A program made the translations under genes and the position numbers. A stretch of 64,000 nucleotides of DNA from Acidovorax sp. sic0104. Its GTDB lineage: Bacteria; Pseudomonadota; Gammaproteobacteria; Burkholderiales; Burkholderiaceae_C. Under the pieces are notes generated by a model. The model did no database searches. It worked only from the letters and a program-made list of their open reading frames with translations, and was not told the DNA's origin. Positions within the stretch are counted from its first letter, which is position 1; every line of letters starts with the position of its first letter. The DNA lies in contig NZ_JAHUWH010000004.1 in the NCBI RefSeq assembly GCF_019219095.1, positions 124,001-188,000 of the forward strand, in the 5' to 3' direction. Below, one piece after another: positions 26,421 to 36,818 of the stretch.

Positions 26421-27191
26421 TCAGCGGGGCGCGGCCTTGTCGCGTGCTGCGGCGCGCTCCTTGGCGTCGCCGAGCATTTCCTTCATCCAATTCACCAGCA
26501 TGCCGGTGTAGGCCTCGCTCCATTCGGGCTTGGCCAGCGCGTGGTCGGCACCGGCAATCACCCGGTAGGTCATGGAGCGTGTGCGCAGGAATGCGGCCCG
26601 GTAGTTCTCCAGCACCGGGTGGGGCACGATGTGGTCCATCTCGGACTCGACCAACAGCACATCGCCCTCGAACACCGCACCGGCTGCCAGCGCGCGGTTG
26701 GCGTCGGTGGGCAGCTTCATGGCGCGGTAGCGTGCCAGTTCCTGGCGGTCCAGGTGCTGCTTGGGGACCAGCCAGTCCTCATCCTTGTAGAGGGCGGGCG
26801 CGCGCAGCGCCATCCAGCGCACCGGCCGCAGCGCGCTGAGCACGGCGGCCAGGTAGCCGCCGTAGCTGCTGCCCACCACGGCCACAGACTGGCTGTCCAC
26901 GGCCGGATGCCCTGTGAGCAGGTCGTACGCGGCCAGCATGTCGTTGAGGTTGTCTTCCCGCGTCACGGTCTCGCGGTGCGCCTTGTCGCGGGCATGGCCG
27001 CGCAGGTCGATGGTGAGGCAGATGCAGCCCAGCGCCGCAATGGTGTGGGCGCGCGACAGGTACTGCTCCTGGCTGCCGTCCCAGCCGTGCACCAGCAACA
27101 CGCCGGGCACCACGGTGTCCGGCGCCACCAGCGTGCCGGCGATGGTGCGGTCGCCCGAAGGGATCTGAATGTCTCTATGCCGTGTCGCCAT
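26421..27191 (-). CDS. Alpha/beta hydrolase (dienelactone-hydrolase-like)
   Basis: A 256-residue serine hydrolase. The oxyanion HGWDGS lies near residues 35-40, the nucleophile elbow is GSSYG with Ser109, and the acid/His pair is likely ESEMDHIVP and AGADHALAK. Its start overlaps the end of the DUF3182 gene by 17 bp, so the two are probably co-translated. The substrate is unknown. Confidence 0.85.
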   Translation of the reverse strand: MATRHRDIQIPSGDRTIAGTLVAPDTVVPGVLLVHGWDGSQEQYLSRAHTIAALGCICLTIDLRGHARDKAHRETVTREDNLNDMLAAYDLLTGHPAVDSQSVAVVGSSYGGYLAAVLSALRPVRWMALRAPALYKDEDWLVPKQHLDRQELARYRAMKLPTDANRALAAGAVFEGDVLLVESEMDHIVPHPVLENYRAAFLRTRSMTYRVIAGADHALAKPEWSEAYTGMLVNWMKEMLGDAKERAAARDKAAPR

Positions 27192-28341
27192 CGGGTTGCA
27201 CCTTGGTGTACTTGGTCAGCGGCCCGACCTCGGGGTCTTCGCCCTGGAAGTAGACGATGGCGGATGCGGGCGGTGGTTCCAGAGGGCCGAACTCTTCGAT
27301 GCAGCTGGCCCGCACCGTGTGCAGGCCGGGGTCGGCATGGAAGGCCTCCAGCGCGGCGATCTCCGCCCCGGTGGCGCCGCCGATGCGCCAGGACTGCTCC
27401 AGCACGCCCGAGCTCCATTCGCCGCCGGCATGGATGCCCTGCGCCACGTCGTAGTTGACGCGCGAGGCATAGAAGCCCGGAAAGCACTGCCGCACCGAGG
27501 CGTCGTAGAGCAGCGCCTGGTCCACTGCCTTGCGCACCGGGCCGGGGGGCAGCGTGGCCAGCAGGGCATGAAAGTCGCCGCGCACCACGGTCAGGTCCGA
27601 CCCGCCGTACGCCACGGCGCCGCGGTTGTCGCGTGTCAGGCGCTGGCGGCCGTGGTACGAGGCCAGGATGCCCGCCACGCGCACCTGGCCGACACTCAGC
27701 GTGTCCACGTTCGAGAGGTTGTGCTCCAGCACCACGCCATGCTCGGAAAAGGCGTTGTCGCTCAGCGCCGCCAGGCTCATGGTCAGTTCGCCGATGGCAT
27801 GCACCACCGACTGCCCGCGCCCGCCGGTCTCCGCCACGGGCTTGATGCGCACGGGCCCCAGGGCCAGCAGCCGTTCGCCGGCCTCGGCCGCGTCGTGGCG
27901 CGTGAAAGCGGTGTAACCCGCCAGCACGGCCTTCTCGACCGCTTCGGGCAGAACATGGCTCCAGCCCGGGGGCGCGGCGGCACCGGGCGCGATCAAGGGG
28001 TGGGTGATGGCCTTGGTCGCCACGAAGGCGTGGGGCACCACACCACCGAACAGATCGTCTTCGCCGCGCAGGTGCAGGCTCAGGGCGGCGGCCTCCACCA
28101 GGGTTTCGCTCGGCACCAGGTAGGTGCGCTGGGTCCACAGCGATGGGGGGAGTTCGTGGCTGAACGCACAGCCCTTCAGGTGGGCCACGCGGCGTGCGAT
28201 ATGTTCACGGGTCTGGCGCTCGTGTTCGCTGGCATGGCCCCGCAGTCCCAGCGTGAACGGCATGACGACTTCTTCATGCTGCACCGCCGTGTGCTGCAGC
28301 GCAGAGCGCAGGGGGCCGCCAGGGGCGGTCGTGTCGGTCAT
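27175..28341 (-). CDS. DUF3182 family protein
   Basis: A 388-residue protein that I place in DUF3182 by its overall pattern (GRGQSVVHAIGE, VLEHNLSNVDTLSVGQV, SWRIGGATGAEIAAL). RIKPVAETGGRGQ near the middle and the later VLEHNL block resemble ATP-grasp nucleotide-binding parts, so a ligase-like role is possible. No signal peptide is seen. It overlaps the following alpha/beta hydrolase by 17 bp; the two probably act together in an unknown pathway. It lies downstream of boxA but is separated from it by a 300-bp gap with a hairpin, so it is likely its own unit. Confidence 0.75.
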   Translation of the reverse strand: MTDTTAPGGPLRSALQHTAVQHEEVVMPFTLGLRGHASEHERQTREHIARRVAHLKGCAFSHELPPSLWTQRTYLVPSETLVEAAALSLHLRGEDDLFGGVVPHAFVATKAITHPLIAPGAAAPPGWSHVLPEAVEKAVLAGYTAFTRHDAAEAGERLLALGPVRIKPVAETGGRGQSVVHAIGELTMSLAALSDNAFSEHGVVLEHNLSNVDTLSVGQVRVAGILASYHGRQRLTRDNRGAVAYGGSDLTVVRGDFHALLATLPPGPVRKAVDQALLYDASVRQCFPGFYASRVNYDVAQGIHAGGEWSSGVLEQSWRIGGATGAEIAALEAFHADPGLHTVRASCIEEFGPLEPPPASAIVYFQGEDPEVGPLTKYTKVQPDGDTA

Positions 28342-28641
28342 GCAAGGTCCTTTCCTTTCGGAGGGCCGGCCAGCGGGCCGACGGCGCCAGTACCAAAGCA
28401 CAGGCGTTCTGAAAGCATCGTATTTTTGGACCACTCCGTCCGGTGTAGGACGGATAAGCAAGCGCGGGACAGCGGCGCCACCCCGATGCAAGCCGTGCAA
28501 CACGCCGGTCGCTGATGCACGCAGGGCTCTCAACCCGGGCCTGCAGCGTGCTTTGCCGCCCCAGGATGTCAATTGCTATTAAATGTATAGCTAAAAACTG
28601 ACGCCCATAAAGAGGTAGGGGCAATTTTAATGCCCCACCCC
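28342..28641. other. Intergenic region with AT-rich inverted repeat and hairpin after boxA
   Basis: No gene is seen. GCTAT-TAAATGT-ATAGC at 28575-28591 is an inverted repeat of the short AT-rich type scattered in Comamonadaceae genomes. GGGGCA-loop-TGCCCC at 28618-28636, just beyond the boxA stop, can end boxA transcription on the minus strand, where CTCTTTAT follows. Confidence 0.5.
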
Positions 28642-29925
28642 TCAGTAGGTCTCCAGGTGCAGACGTCCTTCGCGCTTGAGCGCCGCGCCCACCTGGCCCC
28701 AGTCCAGCCCGCTGGCGGTGGCGATGTCGCGCAGGGCCATCACCACACCTTCTTCCATGCTCTTGAGGCCGCACACATAGAAGTGGCTGCTGCCATCGCG
28801 CAGCAGCGCGGCCAGGTCGGCAGCGCGATCGCGCATCAGGTCCTGCACATAGCGCCGGGGTTGCCCTGCGGTGCGCGAGAACGCGAGGTTGATGTCGATG
28901 AAATCCTTGGGCAGGCTTTGCAGTGGGCCGAAGTAGGGCAGCTCCTGCTGGGTGCGCGCCCCGAAGAACAGCAGCAGCTTGCCGCCCTCGAACTTGCCGC
29001 TGCTGCGCAGCCGGCGGCGCCATTCGGTCATCGCCCGCATCGGTGCGCTGCCGGTGCCGGTGCAGATCATCACGATGTGCGAGCGCGGGTGGTTGGGCAT
29101 CAGGAACGAGCTGCCGAAAGGCCCCACCACCTGCACCTTGTCGCCCACCTGCAAGTCGCACACGTAGTTGGAGGCCACGCCGCGCACGGGGTGGCCGTCG
29201 TGGTCCGTGGTCACGCGCTTGACCGTGAGCGCCAGGTTGTTGTAGCCGGGACGCTCGCCGTTGCGCGGGCTGGCAATCGAGTACTGGCGCGCGTGGTGCG
29301 CCTTGCCCAGCGCGTCGGTGCCCGGCGGGATGATGCCGATGGACTGCCCCTCCAGCACGGGGAACGGCATGCTGCCGAAGTCGAGCACCACGTGGTGCGT
29401 CTCGCTCTCGAAACCCGCTTCGGTGCAGTTGAAGTTGCCCACGACTGTCGCGGTGGTGGGGCTTCGGGGCGGGAACAGGTTGGTGTAGGGGTGCGCGGCC
29501 GACCAGGGCGGCACAGTGGCGCCGTACTGGGCGGACTGAAACGGCTGTGCCCCGGGCTCTGCCGCGGCGGCGAGCGGCGCAGCCTGCAGCCCGGTGGCCT
29601 GTGCCGCCGCGGCCGGTGCGCCCTCGGCCGCCAGCTCCTCGGGCGACAGTTCTGCGGGCAGTTCTTCCCACGTCAGCTGTTCCTCGATGCTGTAGGCGCG
29701 CGCCAGCGGCATGGTGCGCCAGTTGTCGATGGAGCCCGTGGGGCAGGGCGAGATGCAGGCCATGCAGCCGTTGCACACATCGGCCCGCACGACGTAGTTG
29801 TTGTCGTCGTGCGTGATGGCGCCCACCGGGCAGGTGGCCTCGCAGGTGTTGCAGCGGATGCAGATCTCGGGGTCGATCAGGTGCTGCTTCAGCATGCCGT
29901 TGTCGATCAGCGTGGTGGTATCCAT
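28642..29925 (-). CDS. boxA: Benzoyl-CoA 2,3-epoxidase reductase component BoxA
   Basis: A 427-residue flavo-iron-sulfur protein. Two [4Fe-4S] clusters are read from Cys22/25/28/32 ([12 protein letters not shown]) and Cys51/54/57/61 ([12 protein letters not shown]). An Ala/Pro-rich linker (about 85-145) leads to an FNR-type FAD and NADPH domain ([34 protein letters not shown]). BoxA passes electrons from NADPH to BoxB for epoxidation of benzoyl-CoA. I chose the ATG at 29925, preceded by GGAAG. It is last in the boxC-boxB-boxA order, after a 146-bp gap filled by a repeat. Confidence 0.95.
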   Translation of the reverse strand: MDTTTLIDNGMLKQHLIDPEICIRCNTCEATCPVGAITHDDNNYVVRADVCNGCMACISPCPTGSIDNWRTMPLARAYSIEEQLTWEELPAELSPEELAAEGAPAAAAQATGLQAAPLAAAAEPGAQPFQSAQYGATVPPWSAAHPYTNLFPPRSPTTATVVGNFNCTEAGFESETHHVVLDFGSMPFPVLEGQSIGIIPPGTDALGKAHHARQYSIASPRNGERPGYNNLALTVKRVTTDHDGHPVRGVASNYVCDLQVGDKVQVVGPFGSSFLMPNHPRSHIVMICTGTGSAPMRAMTEWRRRLRSSGKFEGGKLLLFFGARTQQELPYFGPLQSLPKDFIDINLAFSRTAGQPRRYVQDLMRDRAADLAALLRDGSSHFYVCGLKSMEEGVVMALRDIATASGLDWGQVGAALKREGRLHLETY

Positions 29926-29970
29926 ATTTTTCTTCCAGCGAAGCCGCAGAATTCTTGGGCGATGCCTTGG

Positions 29971-30071
29971 ATTGCGCGCGGCCCCGGGCCAGTGCCACCG
30001 CGAAACCGGCTCCGCCGGGCCGCCGGTGGCGTCCCCCTCGGGGGGGAAGCCGCGCAGCGGCTCAGGGGGGC
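29971..30071. repeat. Comamonadaceae-type GC-rich intergenic repeat between boxB and boxA
   Basis: Read on the minus strand, CCCCCCTGAGCCGCTGCGCG and the following GGCTTCCCCCCCGAGGGGG begin directly after the boxB stop and form several small hairpins. A related block lies at 49257-49345. I know this family from intergenic regions of Comamonadaceae. Boundaries are approximate. Confidence 0.65.
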
Positions 30072-31499
30072 TCAATTAAAGCGGACGTATTCGAAATCGA
30101 CCGGCTGGCGGTTGATGCCCATCACCGGTGGCGCGATCCAGCCCGCGAACTTGCCGGGCTCCACCACCCGGCCCATCAGCGACGCGACGAACGCAAAGTC
30201 CTCGGGCGTGGGCAGCCATTCGGCCTTGCGGGCCGCCCATTCCACGTCGTTCACCACGCGGCCGTCGGGTGACATCTTGATGCCGGCAAGGGCGCCGATC
30301 TGGCGGTTGAAGGCCTTGTGTGGCACCGACAGGCGGGTGGGGATGCCGGCTTTTTCCAGCACCTTGTTCCAGCGGCCCACGCCGGCCATCGAGTCCTTGA
30401 TGAAGTCGTCGCGCAGCACCTCGTTCAGGGCGTTGAGCATGGGCACGTCCTTTTCCAGCAACTGGCCGTCCTTGACCTCCAGCACCTTGTAGGTCTGGCC
30501 CTTGAGGATGTGGTCGTCACCTCTCTTGCCTTCCTCGTAGCGGCCCTTGAGGCCCGAGCTGTAGAAGATGGCCGCGTTGCTCGACTGGTCGGCGCCAAAC
30601 AGGTCGATGGTCACGCTGTAGTGGAAGTTCAGGTAGCGCTGCACCGTGCCCAGGTCGATGGCGCCGGCGGCGCGCACCTTGGCCGGGTCGTCGGTTTTCA
30701 GCTCGTTCATCACCTGCGCGGTGCGCGCCAGAACGCGGGAGACGCCGGACTCGCCCACGAACATGTGGTGGGCTTCCTCGGTCAGCATGAACTTGGTGGT
30801 GCGGGCCAGCGGGTCGAACGCGCTTTCGGCCAGGGCCGAGAGCTGGAACTTGCCGTCACGGTCGGTGAAGTAGGTGAACATGAAGAACGCCAGCCAGTCG
30901 GGCGTTTTTTCATTGAAGGCGCCCAGGATGCGCGGGTTGTCCTGGTCGCCCGAGGTGCGTTGCAGCAGCGCCTCGGCCTCCTCGCGGCCGTCGCGGCCGA
31001 AGTGCTTGTGCAGCAGGTAGACCATGGCCCACAGGTGGCGGCCTTCTTCCACATTGATCTGGAACAGGTTGCGCAGGTCGTACATGCTGGGCGCGGTGAG
31101 GCCCAGGTGGCGCTGCTGCTCCACCGACGCGGGCTCGGTGTCGCCCTGCGTCACGATGATGCGGCGCAGGTTGGCGCGGTGCTCGCCGGGCACGTCCTGC
31201 CAGGCCTTCTCGCCCTTGTGGTCGCCGAAGTGGATCTCACGGTTGGCGTCACCCGGGTTCAGGAAGATGCCCCAGCGGTAGTCGCGCATCTTCACGTGGC
31301 CGAACTGTGCCCAGCCCTGCGGGTCCACGCTCACGGCGGTGCGCAGGTAGACCTCGTGGTCGGTCGATCCCTCGGGGCCCACATCGTCCCACCAGTTGAT
31401 GAAGTTGGGCTGCCAGCCTTCGAGCGCGCGCTGCAGCGTGCGGTCTTCGCCGAGGTTGACGTTGTTGGGGATCTTCTCGCTGTAGTTGATCGTGCTCAT
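30072..31499 (-). CDS. boxB: Benzoyl-CoA 2,3-epoxidase oxygenase component BoxB
   Basis: A 475-residue class I di-iron oxygenase. Two carboxylate/histidine ligand motifs are visible, EEGRH in the [11 protein letters not shown] helix and EEAHH in [12 protein letters not shown]. The [10 protein letters not shown] opening and length match BoxB. With BoxA and O2 it forms 2,3-epoxybenzoyl-CoA. It lies between boxC and boxA on the same strand; 121 bp containing a large inverted repeat separate it from boxC. Confidence 0.96.
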   Translation of the reverse strand: MSTINYSEKIPNNVNLGEDRTLQRALEGWQPNFINWWDDVGPEGSTDHEVYLRTAVSVDPQGWAQFGHVKMRDYRWGIFLNPGDANREIHFGDHKGEKAWQDVPGEHRANLRRIIVTQGDTEPASVEQQRHLGLTAPSMYDLRNLFQINVEEGRHLWAMVYLLHKHFGRDGREEAEALLQRTSGDQDNPRILGAFNEKTPDWLAFFMFTYFTDRDGKFQLSALAESAFDPLARTTKFMLTEEAHHMFVGESGVSRVLARTAQVMNELKTDDPAKVRAAGAIDLGTVQRYLNFHYSVTIDLFGADQSSNAAIFYSSGLKGRYEEGKRGDDHILKGQTYKVLEVKDGQLLEKDVPMLNALNEVLRDDFIKDSMAGVGRWNKVLEKAGIPTRLSVPHKAFNRQIGALAGIKMSPDGRVVNDVEWAARKAEWLPTPEDFAFVASLMGRVVEPGKFAGWIAPPVMGINRQPVDFEYVRFN

Positions 31500-31527
31500 G
31501 GCCAGTCCTTCAAGTGGAGGTTCATAT

Positions 31528-31587
31528 CCGTTCGGCCTGAGCTTGTCGAAGGCTTGCGAAGGGCTTCGACAAGCTCAGCCTGAACGG
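31528..31587. repeat. Long inverted repeat of the CTTCGACAAGCTCAG type
   Basis: Two 24-nt arms (31528-31551 and 31564-31587) match with two mismatches around a 12-nt loop. The core GAGCTTGTCGAAG / CTTCGACAAGCTC is a widespread proteobacterial REP-like element. Here it lies in the boxC-boxB gap, where it may tune message stability. Confidence 0.85.
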
Positions 31588-31620
31588 GTGGGGAGGTCAA
31601 TCGGTTGGGTGGGGGTAGGG

Positions 31621-33291
<1,671 letters not shown>

Positions 33292-33353
33292 GGGGGGAGT
33301 CTCCGTCGAAAACTGCTAACAGGAATAATAATGCATAAATCCAGCAATCGATG

Positions 33354-33385
33354 TGCATCATGATGCATGTTTGCGGGCGAGTCAA
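33354..33385 (-). promoter_or_regulatory. boxC promoter with overlapping BoxR-type operator
   Basis: On the minus strand TTGACT (33385-33380) and CATGAT (33362-33357) are spaced 17 bp. The -10 lies inside the perfect 14-bp palindrome TGCATCATGATGCA (33354-33367), which fits the TGCA-N6-TGCA operator reported for BoxR in Azoarcus. A repressor bound here would block RNA polymerase. A second, imperfect half-match (TGCA-N6-TGCT, 33386-33399) lies just upstream. Confidence 0.7.
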
Positions 33386-33499
33386 TGCATGTTTCTGCTG
33401 ATCGCCAATTTTTCTGCGCGATGGGGCCGGGCGGGCGGCGGTCAGGTGGTCGGTAGCGCGTGTGGTGCGTTCGGGAGGCCGGGCGGGGAGGCCGGGCTT

Positions 33500-34441
33500 T
33501 CAGTCGGGCCGGTTGGCCATCAGCCTGCGCACGCCCGTGCGCAGCTGCCGCAGGCTTTCTTCCAGGTTCTGCCCGGAGGTATCTATGGTCAGGTCCGCCT
33601 TGGAATAGAAGGCTGCCCGGCCTTCCAGGATGCGGCGCAGGTCGTCCATGGCCTCCTTGCTGGCGGCCATGGGTCGCATGTCGCCCTGGGCCAGCACGCG
33701 GCCCATGTGCTCTTCGGGCGCGGCGCGCAGCCAGACGGTGGTGCAGTGGGCCAGCAGTTCGTTGAAGGTCGCGGGGTCCGAGACGATGCCGCCGGGCGTG
33801 GCGATCACCACCTCGCTGTGGATCTGCACGATCTCTTCGAGGGCGCGGCGTTCGTAGCGGCGGTACGCCGTGGTGCCGTACAGGTCGTGGATCTCGCGCA
33901 CGCTGCAGCCCGCCAGGGTCTCGATCTCGCGGCTCAGCTCGATGAACGGCACGTCCAGGTCACGCGCCAGCAGGGGCCCCAGGGTGGACTTGCCCGCACC
34001 GCGCAGCCCCACCAGCGCGATGCGCCGGTGGCGCGCCGTGTCGCTGGCGCCGCTGTTCAGCATCTCGTGCAGCGCCAGCCGCGCACGGCGCAGCTCGGGC
34101 TCGCTGCGGTGCTCCAGCAGCTCGCGGATCAGCAGCCATTCGGGTGATCGGGTGGTGAAGTCGCCCACCAGCTCGGCCAGCGAGCAGTGCAGCGCGCCGG
34201 CCACCTGCTGGAGCACCAGGATGGATGCATTGCCGGTGCCGTACTCCAGGTTGGCCAGGTGCCTCTCCGACACATCCGCCGCCACTGCCACCGCCTTGCG
34301 CGTGAGCCCGCGCTGAGCCCGCAGGTTGCGCACCCGCTCGCCCAATGCGGCCAGCAGGGGGTTGCGGGCTTCCTCGGCGGGCCCTGGCGCGCCCTCGCCC
34401 ATGGAGGGGGGCAGGGTGGCTGTGTCTTCTTGTTCGTTCAT
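33500..34441 (-). CDS. boxR: Benzoyl-CoA-responsive transcriptional repressor BoxR
   Basis: About 313 residues. An XRE helix-turn-helix (about 31-93, RVRNLRAQRGLTRKAVA) is fused to a shikimate-kinase-like domain with Walker A GLRGAGKST at 145-153. This two-domain layout is that of BoxR, whose kinase-like domain senses benzoyl-CoA. I chose the ATG at 34441 with AGG six bases upstream; in-frame starts at 34447 and TTG 34453 also exist. It lies between the boxC promoter and the divergent DUF4863-boxD-ligase genes. Confidence 0.93.
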   Translation of the reverse strand: MNEQEDTATLPPSMGEGAPGPAEEARNPLLAALGERVRNLRAQRGLTRKAVAVAADVSERHLANLEYGTGNASILVLQQVAGALHCSLAELVGDFTTRSPEWLLIRELLEHRSEPELRRARLALHEMLNSGASDTARHRRIALVGLRGAGKSTLGPLLARDLDVPFIELSREIETLAGCSVREIHDLYGTTAYRRYERRALEEIVQIHSEVVIATPGGIVSDPATFNELLAHCTTVWLRAAPEEHMGRVLAQGDMRPMAASKEAMDDLRRILEGRAAFYSKADLTIDTSGQNLEESLRQLRTGVRRLMANRPD

Positions 34442-34497
34442 GTCCATCCTCAATTCACATCCGGCTGCGGCGCGGCAGTTGGTGGAAGCAGCTCTTA

Positions 34498-34539
34498 TGC
34501 ACTATAGTGCTTGACACTGCGCAAAGCATTAACTATCGT
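34498..34539 (+). promoter_or_regulatory. Promoter and operator for the DUF4863-boxD-ligase genes
   Basis: TTGACA (34511-34516), 17 bp, then TATCGT (34534-34539) form a sigma-70-like promoter about 100 bp before the DUF4863 start. The perfect palindrome GCACTATAGTGC (34499-34510) abuts the -35; with its flanking T it reads TGCA-N6-TGCT, near the BoxR consensus. It could also control boxR, which starts 57 bp away on the other strand. Confidence 0.6.
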
Positions 34540-34638
34540 TTGGTTGCAAGCAAGATACTGCACATTGTGGAATCCCACAAGAACATACATCAAGCGGTGT
34601 GCACGCCGTCCCATTGTCCCAGCCACCCACGAGGCGCC

Positions 34639-35106
34639 ATGTCCGATAAAGCAGCATTCCATGAAGCCCTGGCAGACCTGACCGGGCAGATCGCGGGCCG
34701 AAGTCTGGACTGCGACCTGCAAACCTGGCTCAACCAGACGCACGGTCCCGACAGCGACGCCTACCGGCAGCTCAAGGCGGGTTGCCTGGCGGGCGTGGCG
34801 CAGGGCTGGCTCTGCGAGCGCGAGGGCGGCGGCATCCGCTACGGCCGTGTCTTCAAGGCAGACGACGCGCTGCACCGCTTCTCGGTGGATGTGGTGGACA
34901 TGCAGGACATTGCTGGCCCGCACCACACCCATCCGCTCGGAGAGATCGACCTGATCATTCCGCTGGAGGGAGACGCCACTTTCGACGGCCATCCGGCCGG
35001 CTGGTGCGTATACCCGCCGGGCAGCGCCCACCGCCCCACAGTGGCCCAGGGCCGCTCGCTGGTGCTCTACCTGCTGCCCGAGGGGCAGATTCAGTTCACG
35101 CGCTGA
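34639..35106 (+). CDS. DUF4863 family protein, 4-hydroxylaminobenzoate lyase-like
   Basis: A 155-residue protein ending in a small cupin-like barrel: GPHHTHPLGEIDLIIPLEGD and PPGSAHRPTV supply His/Glu of a likely metal site. The family includes p-hydroxylaminobenzoate lyase of 4-nitrobenzoate degraders. The gene is common next to boxR in benzoate clusters, so an accessory role on benzoate or benzoyl-CoA side products is plausible. GAGG lies before the ATG. Confidence 0.78.
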   Translation: MSDKAAFHEALADLTGQIAGRSLDCDLQTWLNQTHGPDSDAYRQLKAGCLAGVAQGWLCEREGGGIRYGRVFKADDALHRFSVDVVDMQDIAGPHHTHPLGEIDLIIPLEGDATFDGHPAGWCVYPPGSAHRPTVAQGRSLVLYLLPEGQIQFTR

Positions 35107-35191
35107 CGGCATAGCCGGCCGCATCTTCCCCATCCGCTGCATCGCTGGCGCCAAAGCCAGCACAGCCGAGCACCGAACAAGAAAGACCCAC

Positions 35192-36742
35192 ATGACCGAA
35201 CTGCTCCCCAACTACGCTGCCGGACGCTGGCAAACAGGCCACGGCACGGGCGCCGTGCTCAAGGACCCGGTGCTGGGCCAAGACCTGGTGCGCGTGGACT
35301 CCACGGGGCTCGATGTGCCCGAGGCCTTCCGGTTCGCCCGTGAGCAGGGCGGGGCCGCGCTGCGTGCGTTGACCTACCGCGAGCGTGCGGGCCTGCTCAG
35401 TGGGGTGGTCAAGGTGCTCCAGGCCCATCGCGACAGCTACTACGAAATCGCCACGGCCAACTCCGGCACGGTGAAGAACGACTCCGCCGTGGACATCGAC
35501 GGCGGCATCTTCACGCTGGGCCAGTACGCCAAGTGGGGCGATGCGCTGGGCGATGTGCGTGCGCTGCGCGATGGCGATGCCGCCCGGCTCGGCAAGGAGC
35601 CGGTGTTCCTGTCGCAGCATCTGCAGGTGCCCACGCACGGCGTGGCGCTGTTCATCAATGCCTTCAACTTCCCGGGCTGGGGGCTATGGGAGAAGGCAGC
35701 GCCTGCGCTGCTCTCCGGCGTTCCGGTGATCGTCAAGCCCGCCACGTCCACCGCCTGGCTCACGCAGCGCATGGTGCGCGACGTGGTCGAGGCCGGCGTG
35801 CTGCCGGCGGGCGCGCTGTCGGTCATCGCAGGCAGCTCGGCCGGGCTCATGGACCAGCTCGGGCCGTTCGACGTGGTCTCGTTCACCGGCTCGGCGGACA
35901 CGGCGGGCATCATCCGCGCCCACGCTGCGGTGGCGCAGCGATCGGCGCGCGCCAACATCGAGGCCGACAGCCTCAACAGCGCCCTGCTGCTGCCCGATGC
36001 GGCGCCCGGCAGCGACGCCTTCAACCTGCTGGTGCGCGAGGTGGTGCGCGAGATGACGGTCAAGTCCGGCCAGAAATGCACGGCCATCCGCCGCATCCTG
36101 GTGCCGCAGGACGTGTATGGCGCGGCGGCCGAGGCCATTGGCGCCAAGCTGGCCGGCGTGACCGTGGGCAACCCGCGCAACGATGGTGTGCGCATGGGCT
36201 CGCTCGTGAGCACCGCCCAACTGCACGCCGTGCGCGAAGGGCTCGCGCAGCTGTCTGCCCACGTCGACATCCTGCACGACGGCCGGCAGGTGCCGCTGGT
36301 GGACGCAGACCCTGCGGTGGCCGCGTGCATCGGCCCGGTACTGCTGGGTGCGCGCGATGCCGATGCGGCATCGGTGGTGCACGACGTCGAGGTGTTCGGC
36401 CCCGTGGCCACGCTGGTGCCTTACCGCGATATGGGCCATGCCCTGGCGCTCGCACAGCGCGGCCAGGGTTCGCTGGTGACATCGCTCTACGGCGCCGATG
36501 AGGCCGCGCTGGGGCATGCCGCCGTGCACCTCGCAGCCAGCCATGGCCGCGTGCACGTGGTGACGCCAGACGTCGCCCAGGCCCACACCGGCCACGGCAA
36601 CGTGATGCCCATGTCGCTGCACGGCGGCCCGGGGCGCGCGGGTGGCGGCGCGGAGCTGGGGGGGCTGCGGGCGCTGGACTTCTACCACCAGCGCAGCGCC
36701 GTGCAGGCCAGCCCCGGTGTGCTGGCCGCGCTCGGCCTCTGA
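35192..36742 (+). CDS. boxD: 3,4-dehydroadipyl-CoA semialdehyde dehydrogenase BoxD
   Basis: A 516-residue aldehyde dehydrogenase. The catalytic Cys296 is in KSGQKCTAIRR, the general base Glu257 in ANIEADSLNS, and NAFNFPGWGLWEKAAPALL is typical of the BoxD/PaaZ subgroup. It oxidises the semialdehyde from BoxC to 3,4-dehydroadipyl-CoA with NADP+. It lies 85 bp after the DUF4863 gene and 76 bp before the ligase, all in one direction. Confidence 0.93.
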   Translation: MTELLPNYAAGRWQTGHGTGAVLKDPVLGQDLVRVDSTGLDVPEAFRFAREQGGAALRALTYRERAGLLSGVVKVLQAHRDSYYEIATANSGTVKNDSAVDIDGGIFTLGQYAKWGDALGDVRALRDGDAARLGKEPVFLSQHLQVPTHGVALFINAFNFPGWGLWEKAAPALLSGVPVIVKPATSTAWLTQRMVRDVVEAGVLPAGALSVIAGSSAGLMDQLGPFDVVSFTGSADTAGIIRAHAAVAQRSARANIEADSLNSALLLPDAAPGSDAFNLLVREVVREMTVKSGQKCTAIRRILVPQDVYGAAAEAIGAKLAGVTVGNPRNDGVRMGSLVSTAQLHAVREGLAQLSAHVDILHDGRQVPLVDADPAVAACIGPVLLGARDADAASVVHDVEVFGPVATLVPYRDMGHALALAQRGQGSLVTSLYGADEAALGHAAVHLAASHGRVHVVTPDVAQAHTGHGNVMPMSLHGGPGRAGGGAELGGLRALDFYHQRSAVQASPGVLAALGL

Positions 36743-36818
36743 CCGCCCAGGCACCGGACAAAGGCAGCCGCCAGAACGCATCACAAGAAAAACGCCAGCA
36801 AACCACGGAGACATTGCC

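Noticed and set aside
34345..34638. N-terminal extension of the DUF4863 protein
   Set aside because: It would cross the promoter and operator and begin inside boxR; the ATG at 34639 has a ribosome site and the family N-terminus.
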